Source: Rhodospirillaceae bacterium
Lineage (GTDB): Bacteria > Pseudomonadota > Alphaproteobacteria > Rhodospirillales > Magnetospirillaceae
Reading direction: 5' to 3'
Assembly (NCBI GenBank): GCA_013349735.1
Contig: DUZC01000207.1
Span: forward strand, 1-5,654
Length of the DNA stretch: 5,654 bases
The notes under the pieces were generated by a model that saw only the letters and a program-made list of their open reading frames with translations, searched no databases and was not told the origin of the DNA. The position numbers and the translations under genes were made by a program. Below are positions 1-5,654 of the stretch, in pieces. Position 1 is the first letter of the stretch. Each line of letters opens with the position of its first letter.

Positions 1-1431
1 GTCAATCAGACCTTGTCGCAATTGCAGAGGGCCTTTTTGCTGCGGTCCTGCGCCGATAGTGTGTTCTCGGCCCGCAGCCGGCCCTGCCTGCTTTATCAAA
101 TCAAGCGCTGCAGTGCCCCGTGCGCCGAGCGGATCACCCAGGCCGCATATGCGCAATTGGTGGCGCAGGCCAGGGCCTTTCTGTCCGGTCATAGCCAGGA
201 TGTGCAGCGATCCCTGGCTTTGGCGATGGAACGGGCCAGTGACGAAATGGCCTATGAGGAAGCGGCGCTTTATCGCGATCGGATCCGCGCGATGGCGCGG
301 ATTCAAGCGCGTCAGGATATTAACCCATCTGATGTGGATGAAGCCGATGTGATCGCTTTGCATCAGGCCGGCGGTCAGTGCTGCATTCAGGTTTTTTTCT
401 TTCGCGCGGGCTGCAATTTTGGCAATCGCGCTTTTTTCCCGGCACAGACCCAGGACGAACTGCCCGAGGCTATTCTTTCGGCCTTCCTCGGACAGTTTTA
501 CGCCGATAAGACGCCCCCTCAGGAAATTTTGCTGTCGCATCCGCTGGTCAGTGAAGAGGCCGTCCTGCTTGGGGCCGCCCTGACCCAAAGAGCCGGCCGT
601 CGGGTCGCGATCAGCGAGCCAAAACGGGGGGATCGCAAGCGTTTGGTCCTTCATGCCTATGACAATGCCCGCGAAGCCCTGGGCCGGCGTATGGCCGAAG
701 GTGCGGCGCAGCGCCAGCTGTTGGACGCTCTGGCCAGCTTGCTCGATCTGGACGCGGTTCCCGAGCGCATCGAAATCTACGACAACAGCCATATCCAGGG
801 AACCGACGCGGTCGGGGCGATGGTGGTTGCCGGACCGATGGGCTTTAACCGCAATGAATATCGAAAATTCAATATTCGTACCGCCGAACTGACGCCGGGC
901 GATGACTATGGCATGATGAAGGAGGTGTTGGGACGAAGATTCCGCCGCATTCAAAGCGAAGATCCTGACCGCGGCAAAGGAAGCTGGCCGGATTTGGTCC
1001 TGATCGATGGCGGGCCTGGCCAGTTGCAGGTGGGCCGAGCGATTTTTGACGAACTGGGAATCGAGGACGTAACCCTCTTGGCGATCGCTAAAGGGCCGGA
1101 TCGTCATGCCGGTCACGAAAAACTGTATCTTCTTGATCGCCCCGCTTTTTCTTTGCCGCCCAATGACCCGGTGCTCTATTTTTTGCAGCGGCTACGGGAC
1201 GAAGCGCATCGCTTCGCCATCGGCAGCCATCGGCAGCGCCGCGCCAAATCACAAAGCGCGTCCCCGCTGGACGAAGTAAGCGGTATCGGCGCCCACCGAA
1301 AAAAGGCGCTTTTGCATCATTTCGGTTCCGCCCGGGCGGTGGCCGAGGCTGGCTTGGACGATCTGTGTCTGGTGGCGGGCATCAGTCGGACGATTGCGCA
1401 AAAGATCTATGATCACTTCCATCCTGAATAA
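1..1431 (+). CDS. uvrC: UvrABC system protein C, C-terminal part (5' end outside window)
   Basis: UvrC is the excinuclease subunit that cuts the damaged strand on both sides of a lesion after UvrB has loaded in nucleotide excision repair. The frame is open from base 1, so the TTG at 13 is internal and not a start. The fragment has 476 residues; about 137 are missing compared with E. coli UvrC (610 aa), including the GIY-YIG domain for the 3' cut. Visible in order: four cysteines at fragment residues 17, 29, 37 and 41, with the spacing of the E. coli [4Fe-4S] ligands C154, C166, C174 and C178; a UVR/UvrB-binding helical segment near 67-102; the RNase H-like nuclease for the 5' cut, with likely catalytic Asp261 (IYDNSHIQG), Asp336 (LIDGGPGQLQ) and His403 (RDEAHRFAI); and a tandem helix-hairpin-helix DNA-binding end near 421-476 (SGIGAHRKK, AGISRTIAQ). 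All key residues in view are intact, so the gene looks functional. Its last 50 bases overlap the convergent cca gene. Confidence 0.97.
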   Translation, partial: VNQTLSQLQRAFLLRSCADSVFSARSRPCLLYQIKRCSAPCAERITQAAYAQLVAQARAFLSGHSQDVQRSLALAMERASDEMAYEEAALYRDRIRAMARIQARQDINPSDVDEADVIALHQAGGQCCIQVFFFRAGCNFGNRAFFPAQTQDELPEAILSAFLGQFYADKTPPQEILLSHPLVSEEAVLLGAALTQRAGRRVAISEPKRGDRKRLVLHAYDNAREALGRRMAEGAAQRQLLDALASLLDLDAVPERIEIYDNSHIQGTDAVGAMVVAGPMGFNRNEYRKFNIRTAELTPGDDYGMMKEVLGRRFRRIQSEDPDRGKGSWPDLVLIDGGPGQLQVGRAIFDELGIEDVTLLAIAKGPDRHAGHEKLYLLDRPAFSLPPNDPVLYFLQRLRDEAHRFAIGSHRQRRAKSQSASPLDEVSGIGAHRKKALLHHFGSARAVAEAGLDDLCLVAGISRTIAQKIYDHFHPE

Positions 1432-2728
1432 GGATTCGTAGCTGGGCTAAGGCCGTTTCGCGGTCCGAGGGAAAGTCCTGATCAATCCACCAAGCTTCGA
1501 ACCGGTTAAGGAAGATCCCGATTTCTGGACCCGGCGAGACGCCAAGTTCGAGAAGATCCTGGCCCCGAACCGGCCGTTTTGGAGGGGCCCAGCCATCGGC
1601 CAGATCAAGCAGCGCCAGCCAGCGGTCGGTTTCGCCGGCAGGCGTGCGGCCGTGAAGATCCTTGCGCCCGGCCCAGGCCAGAAGCAGAAGATCGATAAAA
1701 AGGGCCGCGCTGTTCAAATGGTATAGCAGCCGTCGGGCTGCCCGGTCATCCATGGTCCAATCGGGGACCTGCGACGGGGCCGCCATGGCCCGCAGCCGTT
1801 CCTTTTGTTTCCCGGATAGTTTAAAGCGCTTGGCCACAGCGTCAGCGCCGGCGGCATCGACGGTAAGAACCGCGGCCAGGCGGCGCAAAGCATCGGATTT
1901 GACGGAAGGGCGCACAACGCCGCGTTGCTCAAGGAAGCTTAGCAGTCTCAGTCGGCCAAAAGCCGCGGCCTCGGGCAGAAGGACGCTGAGGACATTCTCG
2001 CCTTTCATCAGCAGCAAAGCCGACGCCGGATCAGGAGCCAGCAAAATCTTGAACATCTCGGCGCTGACGCGTTCGCCGGACAGATTTGGCAACAGATGCG
2101 CCTTGGCGCGGCAAGCGGCTAAGGCAAAAATATCCGCAGGGGGTCGTCCGTAATAGGCCTGAAAGCGGAAATAGCGTAACAGCCGCAAAACATCTTCATT
2201 GATGCGGTTGATCGGGTTGCCGACAAAACGGACCCGTCCGGCACCCAAGTCGGCCAGACCCTCAAAGGGGTCAAAGACCATCCCTTCGGCATTGCAGAAC
2301 AGGGCGTTAATCGTGAAATCGCGTCGCGCCGCGTCCTCTGCCCAGCCGGCGCCGAATTTGACCCGTGCCTGGCGGCCGTAACTTTCTTCATCGGTGCGCA
2401 GCGTGGTGATCTCGAAACGGGCTTTGCCGATGAGGGCGGTTACCGTTCCATGGTCAATGCCGGTCGGGATCACTTTGATGCCGGCTTGTTCCAGCAACCG
2501 CATAACCTGCGGGGGCGGGTCATGGGTCGCGATATCGATATCCTTGACGGGGCGCCGCAAAATCGCGTCGCGCACGCAGCCTCCGACAAAGCGGATTTCA
2601 GCCCCCTCGGCGGACAAGGCGCGAAGCACGCAATGGGTGGCGGGGTCGTTCAGCCAATCCTGAGGTGACAGCTGACCAACCGGTCCCTCGCCCTCAGCCC
2701 AAGGCGGCTGGTCATCGCTCGTGCTCAT
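1382..2728 (-). CDS. cca: CCA tRNA nucleotidyltransferase (class II, poly(A) polymerase family)
   Basis: This enzyme adds or repairs the 3'-terminal CCA of tRNAs from CTP and ATP without a nucleic acid template, in the cytoplasm. Counting from the ATG at 2728 (448 aa), the nucleotidyltransferase head shows VGGCVRD at about 48-54, the metal-binding DID pair (Asp63 and Asp65), the RRDFTINAL motif at about 135-143, the basic segment EDVLRLLRYFRF at about 178-189, and ERVSAE near 219. A helical, weakly conserved neck and tail follows. An in-frame GTG at 2737 gives three more residues, but nothing like a ribosome binding site precedes it, whereas GGGTGGG lies just before the ATG; I therefore prefer 2728. 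It is the last gene of the minus operon and overlaps the DUF6111 gene by 17 bases. Its stop lies inside the uvrC 3' end. Class II CCA-adding enzymes and poly(A) polymerases are hard to separate by eye; CCA addition is the better guess because this family member normally does that job in alphaproteobacteria. Confidence 0.94.
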   Translation of the reverse strand: MSTSDDQPPWAEGEGPVGQLSPQDWLNDPATHCVLRALSAEGAEIRFVGGCVRDAILRRPVKDIDIATHDPPPQVMRLLEQAGIKVIPTGIDHGTVTALIGKARFEITTLRTDEESYGRQARVKFGAGWAEDAARRDFTINALFCNAEGMVFDPFEGLADLGAGRVRFVGNPINRINEDVLRLLRYFRFQAYYGRPPADIFALAACRAKAHLLPNLSGERVSAEMFKILLAPDPASALLLMKGENVLSVLLPEAAAFGRLRLLSFLEQRGVVRPSVKSDALRRLAAVLTVDAAGADAVAKRFKLSGKQKERLRAMAAPSQVPDWTMDDRAARRLLYHLNSAALFIDLLLLAWAGRKDLHGRTPAGETDRWLALLDLADGWAPPKRPVRGQDLLELGVSPGPEIGIFLNRFEAWWIDQDFPSDRETALAQLRILIQDGSDHRSFAQSSD

Positions 2729-2996
2729 TGAACCCACCCGGAACGAGATGACCTTCGGCGTCGATGCGGGCTGGGTGATAACCCCCGGTCTGCTGTCCCG
2801 TCATCAGACTGCCGCCGATGGCAATGACCATAGCCAGCAATAAGCCCGCCGCCAACAGCCAGCTCCAGGGGGCTTTTTGCCAGTCAAGCCGACCGTCCTC
2901 ATCGGGTCCGACCCGCCTTTTCGCCCAGGATAGCCAAGCCACCCAAAGCACAGAAGGAAGAAAAAGTGGCAGAATATACTCAATCAGGATGCGCAT
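2712..2996 (-). CDS. DUF6111 family small membrane protein
   Basis: This is a 94-residue protein of unknown function that I match to DUF6111 from its layout and operon position. It begins with a hydrophobic segment at about 3-24 (IEYILPLFLPSVLWVAWLSW), followed by a basic and acidic loop (KRRVGPDEDGR), a second hydrophobic segment at about 44-64 after a PWSW motif, and a polar tail containing GGYHPARID and LVPGGF. Two inner-membrane helices with a short loop and a soluble C-terminus are predicted; there is no cleavable signal peptide or catalytic motif. The ATG at 2996 lies 13 bases inside the end of the Nudix gene, and its stop is inside the start of cca, so it is probably made by translational coupling. 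No strong Shine-Dalgarno sequence is visible. Proteins of this type seem to sit with Nudix and CCA genes in related bacteria (from memory), but the sequence gives no function. Confidence 0.85.
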   Translation of the reverse strand: MRILIEYILPLFLPSVLWVAWLSWAKRRVGPDEDGRLDWQKAPWSWLLAAGLLLAMVIAIGGSLMTGQQTGGYHPARIDAEGHLVPGGFNEHER

Positions 2997-3664
2997 TGGC
3001 CGGTCAGCATTTCAAAAAGATTGATCAGCATGCCAGCTGTGGCGCCCCAGATATAATGAGCCCCAAAAGGCATGGCGAAGAAATGGCGGGGGATGCCATC
3101 GGGTGTGACTCGCGAATGGCGCTGGTGATTGGCCGGGTCGAGAATGAAAGCCAGGGGAACTTCAAAAATCTCTGCAACCTCAAAAGGATCGGCCTCCAAA
3201 TGGAGAGGCGGCGTTACGGCGGCGACGACCGGGGTAACACAAAAGCCGGTGACCGTCACATAGTCGTCAAGACGGCCCAGGATGCGGACGGTTTGGCGGT
3301 CCAGGCCGATTTCCTCTTGGGCTTCCCGCAGCGCGGCGGCCACGGCGTCGGCATCATTGCTTTCGACCCGTCCACCCGGAAAACTGACTTGGCCGGCATG
3401 GTGGGCCAAATGGCTGGTTCGTTGGGTCAGCAAGATTGTGATGCCGTCCGCATGCCAGACCATCGGCACCAACACCGCCGCTGGCGTCAGCGGCTGGTCG
3501 GACGGTGAGGGTGGCCGGTTCTCATTTCCAGCCAGCCGCCATGAGGTGTTGACATCCGAGCGGTCGGTCCGTCGCCGGCCCGCAGAAAGTGCCCGAATGA
3601 CCGCGTCGGTCGTCAGATCAGGCTGTCCAACCGACCCAGGGGAAAGAAGATGCCGCTGCTCCAT
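2984..3664 (-). CDS. CoA pyrophosphatase-type Nudix hydrolase
   Basis: This is a 226-residue member of the Nudix superfamily in the NudL/PCD1 branch, whose characterised members split CoA and oxidised or acyl-CoA into 3',5'-ADP and the phosphopantetheine part. The N-terminal 60 residues are variable. The CoA-branch (UPF0035) signature runs at about 78-98: LLTQR, then HHAGQVSFPGG. The Nudix box follows, ending in REAQEEIGL at 113-121 with metal-binding Glu117 and Glu118. VTGFCVTPVVA at about 138-148 is also typical of this branch. CoA itself is an inference from family; the substrate is not proven by sequence. The ATG at 3664 is 52 bases inside the DUF1285 gene. No in-frame ATG, GTG or TTG occurs in the next 40 codons, so this start is favoured although the overlap is large. 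A GAGGA lies about 15 bases upstream, further than usual. The 3' end overlaps the DUF6111 gene by 13 bases. Confidence 0.93.
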   Translation of the reverse strand: MEQRHLLSPGSVGQPDLTTDAVIRALSAGRRRTDRSDVNTSWRLAGNENRPPSPSDQPLTPAAVLVPMVWHADGITILLTQRTSHLAHHAGQVSFPGGRVESNDADAVAAALREAQEEIGLDRQTVRILGRLDDYVTVTGFCVTPVVAAVTPPLHLEADPFEVAEIFEVPLAFILDPANHQRHSRVTPDGIPRHFFAMPFGAHYIWGATAGMLINLFEMLTGQCAS

Positions 3665-4143
3665 ACGCCGTATAGCCGTTCCTCGCCGACAGTTTCTTCG
3701 AGCCCAAGCCCGACCAGTTCGTAATAAACGGATCGGCTAAGACGCGCTTCCAGAGACTCCCGCACCAACAGGTAGGGAGGCGATCCATGTTCGCCCCCAC
3801 CGATCCTGAGCGGATGCTCTGCATCCAAGGGTACCATTTCATCGACATTGGTGCGAAAACTGAATTGGGCTTCGCGGCCGGTCCCCTGCGAAAACAATTC
3901 TACCGCCAGGAACGGCACGTCCTCGACGGTAATTTCCGCTTCTTCAGCCGGCGTTACCAACCAGTAGGACCCATCGGCCCGCTTTGTCAGCGTCGAGGCG
4001 AACAGGCATACCATCTCTTTGCGGGGAATCGGCGTGCCGTGGTAGAACCATTTGCCATCCCGGTTGATGTGCATATCGATCAGGCCGCAATTTACCCGCC
4101 CCGGTGCGGTGGTTGCGGTGCTGGGTGTGGCAGGGCGTTTCAT
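3613..4143 (-). CDS. DUF1285 domain-containing protein
   Basis: This 176-residue protein belongs to the DUF1285 family, which has no established biochemical function that I know of. The recognisable core starts at about residue 19 with CGLIDMHINRDGKWFYHG, followed by PIPRKEMVCLFASTL (39-53), YWLVTP (60-65), VEDVPFLAVEL (73-83), FRTNVDE (96-102) and EHPLRI (109-114). The C-terminal part has a YYELV segment (140-144) and a GVWSSGIFFPLG end (159-170). The pattern of short beta-rich segments suggests a small soluble cytoplasmic protein; there is no signal peptide, membrane helix or obvious catalytic triad. It is the first gene of the minus operon. Its ATG at 4143 is preceded by a modest GGATAGAG element and lies 39 bases from the divergent moxR start. 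Its final 52 bases also encode the start of the Nudix protein in another frame. The well conserved C-terminus argues that the overlap is real and not the result of a frameshift. Confidence 0.92.
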   Translation of the reverse strand: MKRPATPSTATTAPGRVNCGLIDMHINRDGKWFYHGTPIPRKEMVCLFASTLTKRADGSYWLVTPAEEAEITVEDVPFLAVELFSQGTGREAQFSFRTNVDEMVPLDAEHPLRIGGGEHGSPPYLLVRESLEARLSRSVYYELVGLGLEETVGEERLYGVWSSGIFFPLGRLDSLI

Positions 4144-4182
4144 CGCTCTATCCGGCTGGCCAATATTTGCGGAGAGAGACCA
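4144..4182. promoter_or_regulatory. Divergent intergenic region between the DUF1285 gene and moxR
   Basis: Only 39 bases separate the two divergent starts. The stretch holds the ribosome binding sites of both genes and a small AT-rich core (CAATATTTG, 4161-4169). There is not enough room for two full promoters upstream of both ribosome binding sites, so the promoters must overlap or extend into the opposite gene. I cannot identify a convincing -35/-10 pair for either direction. Confidence 0.35.
4171..4176 (+). promoter_or_regulatory. Ribosome binding site that sets the moxR start at TTG 4183
   Basis: GGAGAG is a good Shine-Dalgarno match. Counting from the end of GGAG, it is 8 bases before the TTG at 4183. 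It is the only convincing site near the point where MoxR homology begins, and it decides in favour of this TTG over the far upstream in-frame ATG at 3787. Confidence 0.75.
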
Positions 4183-5202
4183 TTGGACATTTTCCCCTCG
4201 CTGGGTTCTGCCGGCGCATTTTCCCAGTCCAAAGTTTTAGCAGAGGCGGAGCAGCTTGCCGCTCGCCTGACCCTGGCACGGGCTGCCATCGGCCAGGTTA
4301 TCTTTGGCCAAGCCAATGTCATCGAGGAAAGTCTTATCACGCTGCTGGCCGGCGGTCACGCCCTGTTGGTCGGTGTTCCGGGGCTTGCTAAAACCCGTCT
4401 GGTTCAGACCTTGGGGCAAGTGTTCGGTGTCGACGCAAAACGTGTGCAATTTACGCCGGATCTGATGCCGGCCGATATTCTTGGTTCCGAAGTTCTGGAA
4501 GACTCGGCAACCGGAAGCCGTTCCTTTCGCTTTCTGCCCGGGCCGGTTTTCTGCCAGCTCCTGATGGCCGATGAAATTAACCGTGCCAGCCCGCGGACCC
4601 AATCGGCCTTGCTGCAGGCGATGCAAGAACAGCGCGTCAGTATTGCCGGGCACTATCACCCGCTGCCCCGGCCCTTTCATGTCCTTGCAACGCAAAATCC
4701 CATCGAGCAGGAAGGAACCTATCCCCTGCCCGAGGCACAGCTGGATCGCTTTTTATTGCAGATTGATGTTGGTTACCCGGATCGGGACGCCGAACGCCAA
4801 ATGCTGCTGGCGACCACGGGCGCCCTAGAGGAGGAAGCCCCTCGGGTCTTCGATGGGGAAGAACTCATGGCGGGGCAAAGACTGATCCGCCATATTCCCG
4901 TGGGCGAAAGTCTGGTCGAAGCGATTTTGACGCTGGTGCGGGCAGGCCGGCCCGAATCCTCGTCGCTTGATCTGGTTCGCCGCCATGTGTCCTGGGGGCC
5001 GGGGCCGCGGGCGGCTCAGGCTCTGATGCTGGCGGTTCGGGCCAAAGCACTGCTGGACGGACGGCTAACGCCGTCTTTGGAGGATGTGATGGCTTTGGCC
5101 GCTCCGGTTTTGCGCCATCGTATGGCCTTGGGCTATACCGCCCGTTCCGATGGCATCACGATTGCCGATGTCATCCGGGATCTTGTCGCGACCATCGCTT
5201 GA
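4183..5202 (+). CDS. MoxR-family AAA+ ATPase
   Basis: MoxR ATPases act as chaperones that use ATP hydrolysis to assemble or activate partner proteins, commonly ones with von Willebrand A-like domains encoded next door. From the TTG start the protein is 339 aa, normal for the family. It shows an N-terminal helical lead with AIGQVIFGQ (35-43), Walker A GVPGLAKT (64-71), the conserved TPDLMPADILGSEVL (91-105), Walker B LLMADEINRA (126-135) with Asp130 and Glu131, sensor 1 ATQNP (169-173), the GTYPLPEAQLDRF motif with likely arginine finger Arg189, and a C-terminal lid with a sensor 2-like WGPGPRA (271-277, Arg276). All ATPase residues are present. The same frame stays open back to 3787, but that part is antisense to the DUF1285 gene and has no MoxR character, so I exclude it. 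The stop overlaps the DUF58 start by one base (TGATG), indicating coupled translation. The client and physiological role cannot be read from the sequence. Confidence 0.95.
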   Translation: MDIFPSLGSAGAFSQSKVLAEAEQLAARLTLARAAIGQVIFGQANVIEESLITLLAGGHALLVGVPGLAKTRLVQTLGQVFGVDAKRVQFTPDLMPADILGSEVLEDSATGSRSFRFLPGPVFCQLLMADEINRASPRTQSALLQAMQEQRVSIAGHYHPLPRPFHVLATQNPIEQEGTYPLPEAQLDRFLLQIDVGYPDRDAERQMLLATTGALEEEAPRVFDGEELMAGQRLIRHIPVGESLVEAILTLVRAGRPESSSLDLVRRHVSWGPGPRAAQALMLAVRAKALLDGRLTPSLEDVMALAAPVLRHRMALGYTARSDGITIADVIRDLVATIA

Positions 5203-5654
5203 TGACCTCGCCGCTGTCTAACTGGCATCAGGAGGCGTTGGCTTTGGCCGGCTCATTGCCGCCCTTGATGGTGGCCTCGAGGCAGGCGGCCACGGCGGTC
5301 CTTCCTGGGCCGCATGGCCGCCGGCGGACCGGCCAGGGCGGCAGCTTCTGGCAATTTCGCCGCGTCCAGCCGGGGGATCCGGCCAATGCAATAGACTGGC
5401 GTCAATCGGCAAAAGGGGCTCATCTTTATTTGCGGGAAACCGAATGGACAGCGGCGCATTCGATCTGGTTATGGGTCGATGCGACGGGTTCGATGCGTTG
5501 GGGTTCGAGCCCGCAGCACGCGACCAAGCATGACCGCGCCGCCGTGTTGGGGTTGGCCTTGGCCAGTCTGTTGCTGCGGGGTGGCGAGCGGGTGGCATGG
5601 CTGGCGGCGGACAGGGCCCCGCTTTTCGGGCAAACCGCTTTGCCAAGACTGGCC
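5202..5654 (+). CDS. DUF58 domain-containing protein, N-terminal part (3' end outside window)
   Basis: The frame starts at the ATG that overlaps the moxR stop and is open to the last base, giving 151 residues with no stop. It matches the N-terminal half of DUF58 proteins, the usual partners of MoxR ATPases. Visible are an RRTGQGGSFWQFRR segment (41-54), the family hallmark VQPGDPANAIDWRQSAK (55-71), then YLRETEW (76-82) and WLWVDATGSM (89-98), where the von Willebrand A-like core begins. Its metal-site motif reads D93-x-T95-x-S97. A helix follows with KHDRAAVLGLALASLLLRGGERVAWL (109-134). No membrane segment or signal peptide is seen at the N-terminus, so it is probably cytoplasmic or reaches the membrane through later parts. 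No separate ribosome binding site is evident, consistent with coupling to moxR. An antisense open frame at 5218-5646 is a GC-rich shadow of this gene. Confidence 0.92.
   Translation, partial: MTSPLSNWHQEALALAGSLPPLMVASRQAATAVLPGPHGRRRTGQGGSFWQFRRVQPGDPANAIDWRQSAKGAHLYLRETEWTAAHSIWLWVDATGSMRWGSSPQHATKHDRAAVLGLALASLLLRGGERVAWLAADRAPLFGQTALPRLA

Noticed and set aside
392..437. Runs of seven T (392-398) and six T (432-437) in uvrC as possible slippage or frameshift sites
   Set aside because: The frame continues normally through both into conserved UvrC sequence, and there is no alternative frame with a sensible product.
1216..1235. Perfect tandem copy of the 10-mer GCCATCGGCA inside uvrC
   Set aside because: It encodes the conserved AIGSHRQ stretch that follows the catalytic histidine of UvrC. 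Two copies of 10 bases in a coding region with constrained residues are best explained by chance and codon choice.
1432..1460. Possible bidirectional terminator between uvrC and cca
   Set aside because: The genes overlap and I find no GC-rich stem followed by a T run on either strand near the stops.
1662..2153. Plus-strand open frame of 163 codons opposite cca
   Set aside because: The translation is rich in Arg, Ser and Ala with no domain character, as expected for a shadow frame of a GC-rich gene.
3054..3087. Nudix box that does not match the strict GX5EX7REUXEEXGU spacing
   Set aside because: The motif in this region and just upstream has one extra residue and lacks the first Glu, but that is the normal form in the CoA pyrophosphatase branch; the metal-binding REAQEE core is intact.
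2966..3508. Plus-strand open frame of 180 codons opposite the Nudix gene
   Set aside because: It lies antisense to a clearly recognised enzyme and shows no family-like motif; long antisense frames are common in GC-rich coding DNA.
4237..4695. Minus-strand open frame of 152 codons opposite moxR
   Set aside because: It is fully antisense to the conserved ATPase core and has no recognisable domain or ribosome binding site that I can see.
5218..5646. Minus-strand open frame of 142 codons at the right edge
   Set aside because: Its translation is proline- and arginine-rich low-quality sequence, while the plus strand encodes an unmistakable DUF58 N-terminus.

Overview
The window looks like ordinary chromosomal DNA from an alphaproteobacterium, probably Rhodospirillales-like. 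This rests on the families present (DUF1285, DUF6111, a CoA-type Nudix hydrolase and a CCA nucleotidyltransferase packed in one operon, facing moxR and a DUF58 gene), on moderately high GC, and on very tight gene packing. The assignment comes from recognising protein families by eye, not from a database search. No tRNA, rRNA, insertion sequence, CRISPR array or long repeat is visible.

Layout: positions 1-1431 (+) hold the last 476 residues of UvrC, whose N-terminal GIY-YIG nuclease domain lies before the window. From 4143 back to 1382 (-) runs a four-gene operon in the order DUF1285 protein, CoA pyrophosphatase-type Nudix hydrolase, small DUF6111 membrane protein, CCA tRNA nucleotidyltransferase. 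Each gene overlaps the next by 13 to 52 bases. The last one meets uvrC tail to tail, and the two stop-codon ends overlap by 50 bases. From 4183 rightward (+) runs a second unit: a MoxR-family AAA+ ATPase starting at TTG, then a DUF58 protein whose start overlaps the moxR stop and which runs off the right edge.

How the genes fit together: UvrC makes both incisions in nucleotide excision repair. The minus operon mixes tRNA 3'-end maturation, probable hydrolysis of CoA derivatives and two proteins of unknown function, so the shared role of its members is not evident. MoxR and DUF58 are a classical pair, an AAA+ chaperone and a von Willebrand A-like partner. The two operons diverge from only 39 bases (4144-4182), so their control signals must be shared or lie inside coding sequence. 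There is no gene-free stretch longer than about 40 bases.

I do not see a previously undescribed system. The points most worth a second look are the unknown DUF1285 and DUF6111 proteins in the operon, the large overlaps, the corrected TTG start of moxR, and the DUF58 reading frame that is open at the right edge.
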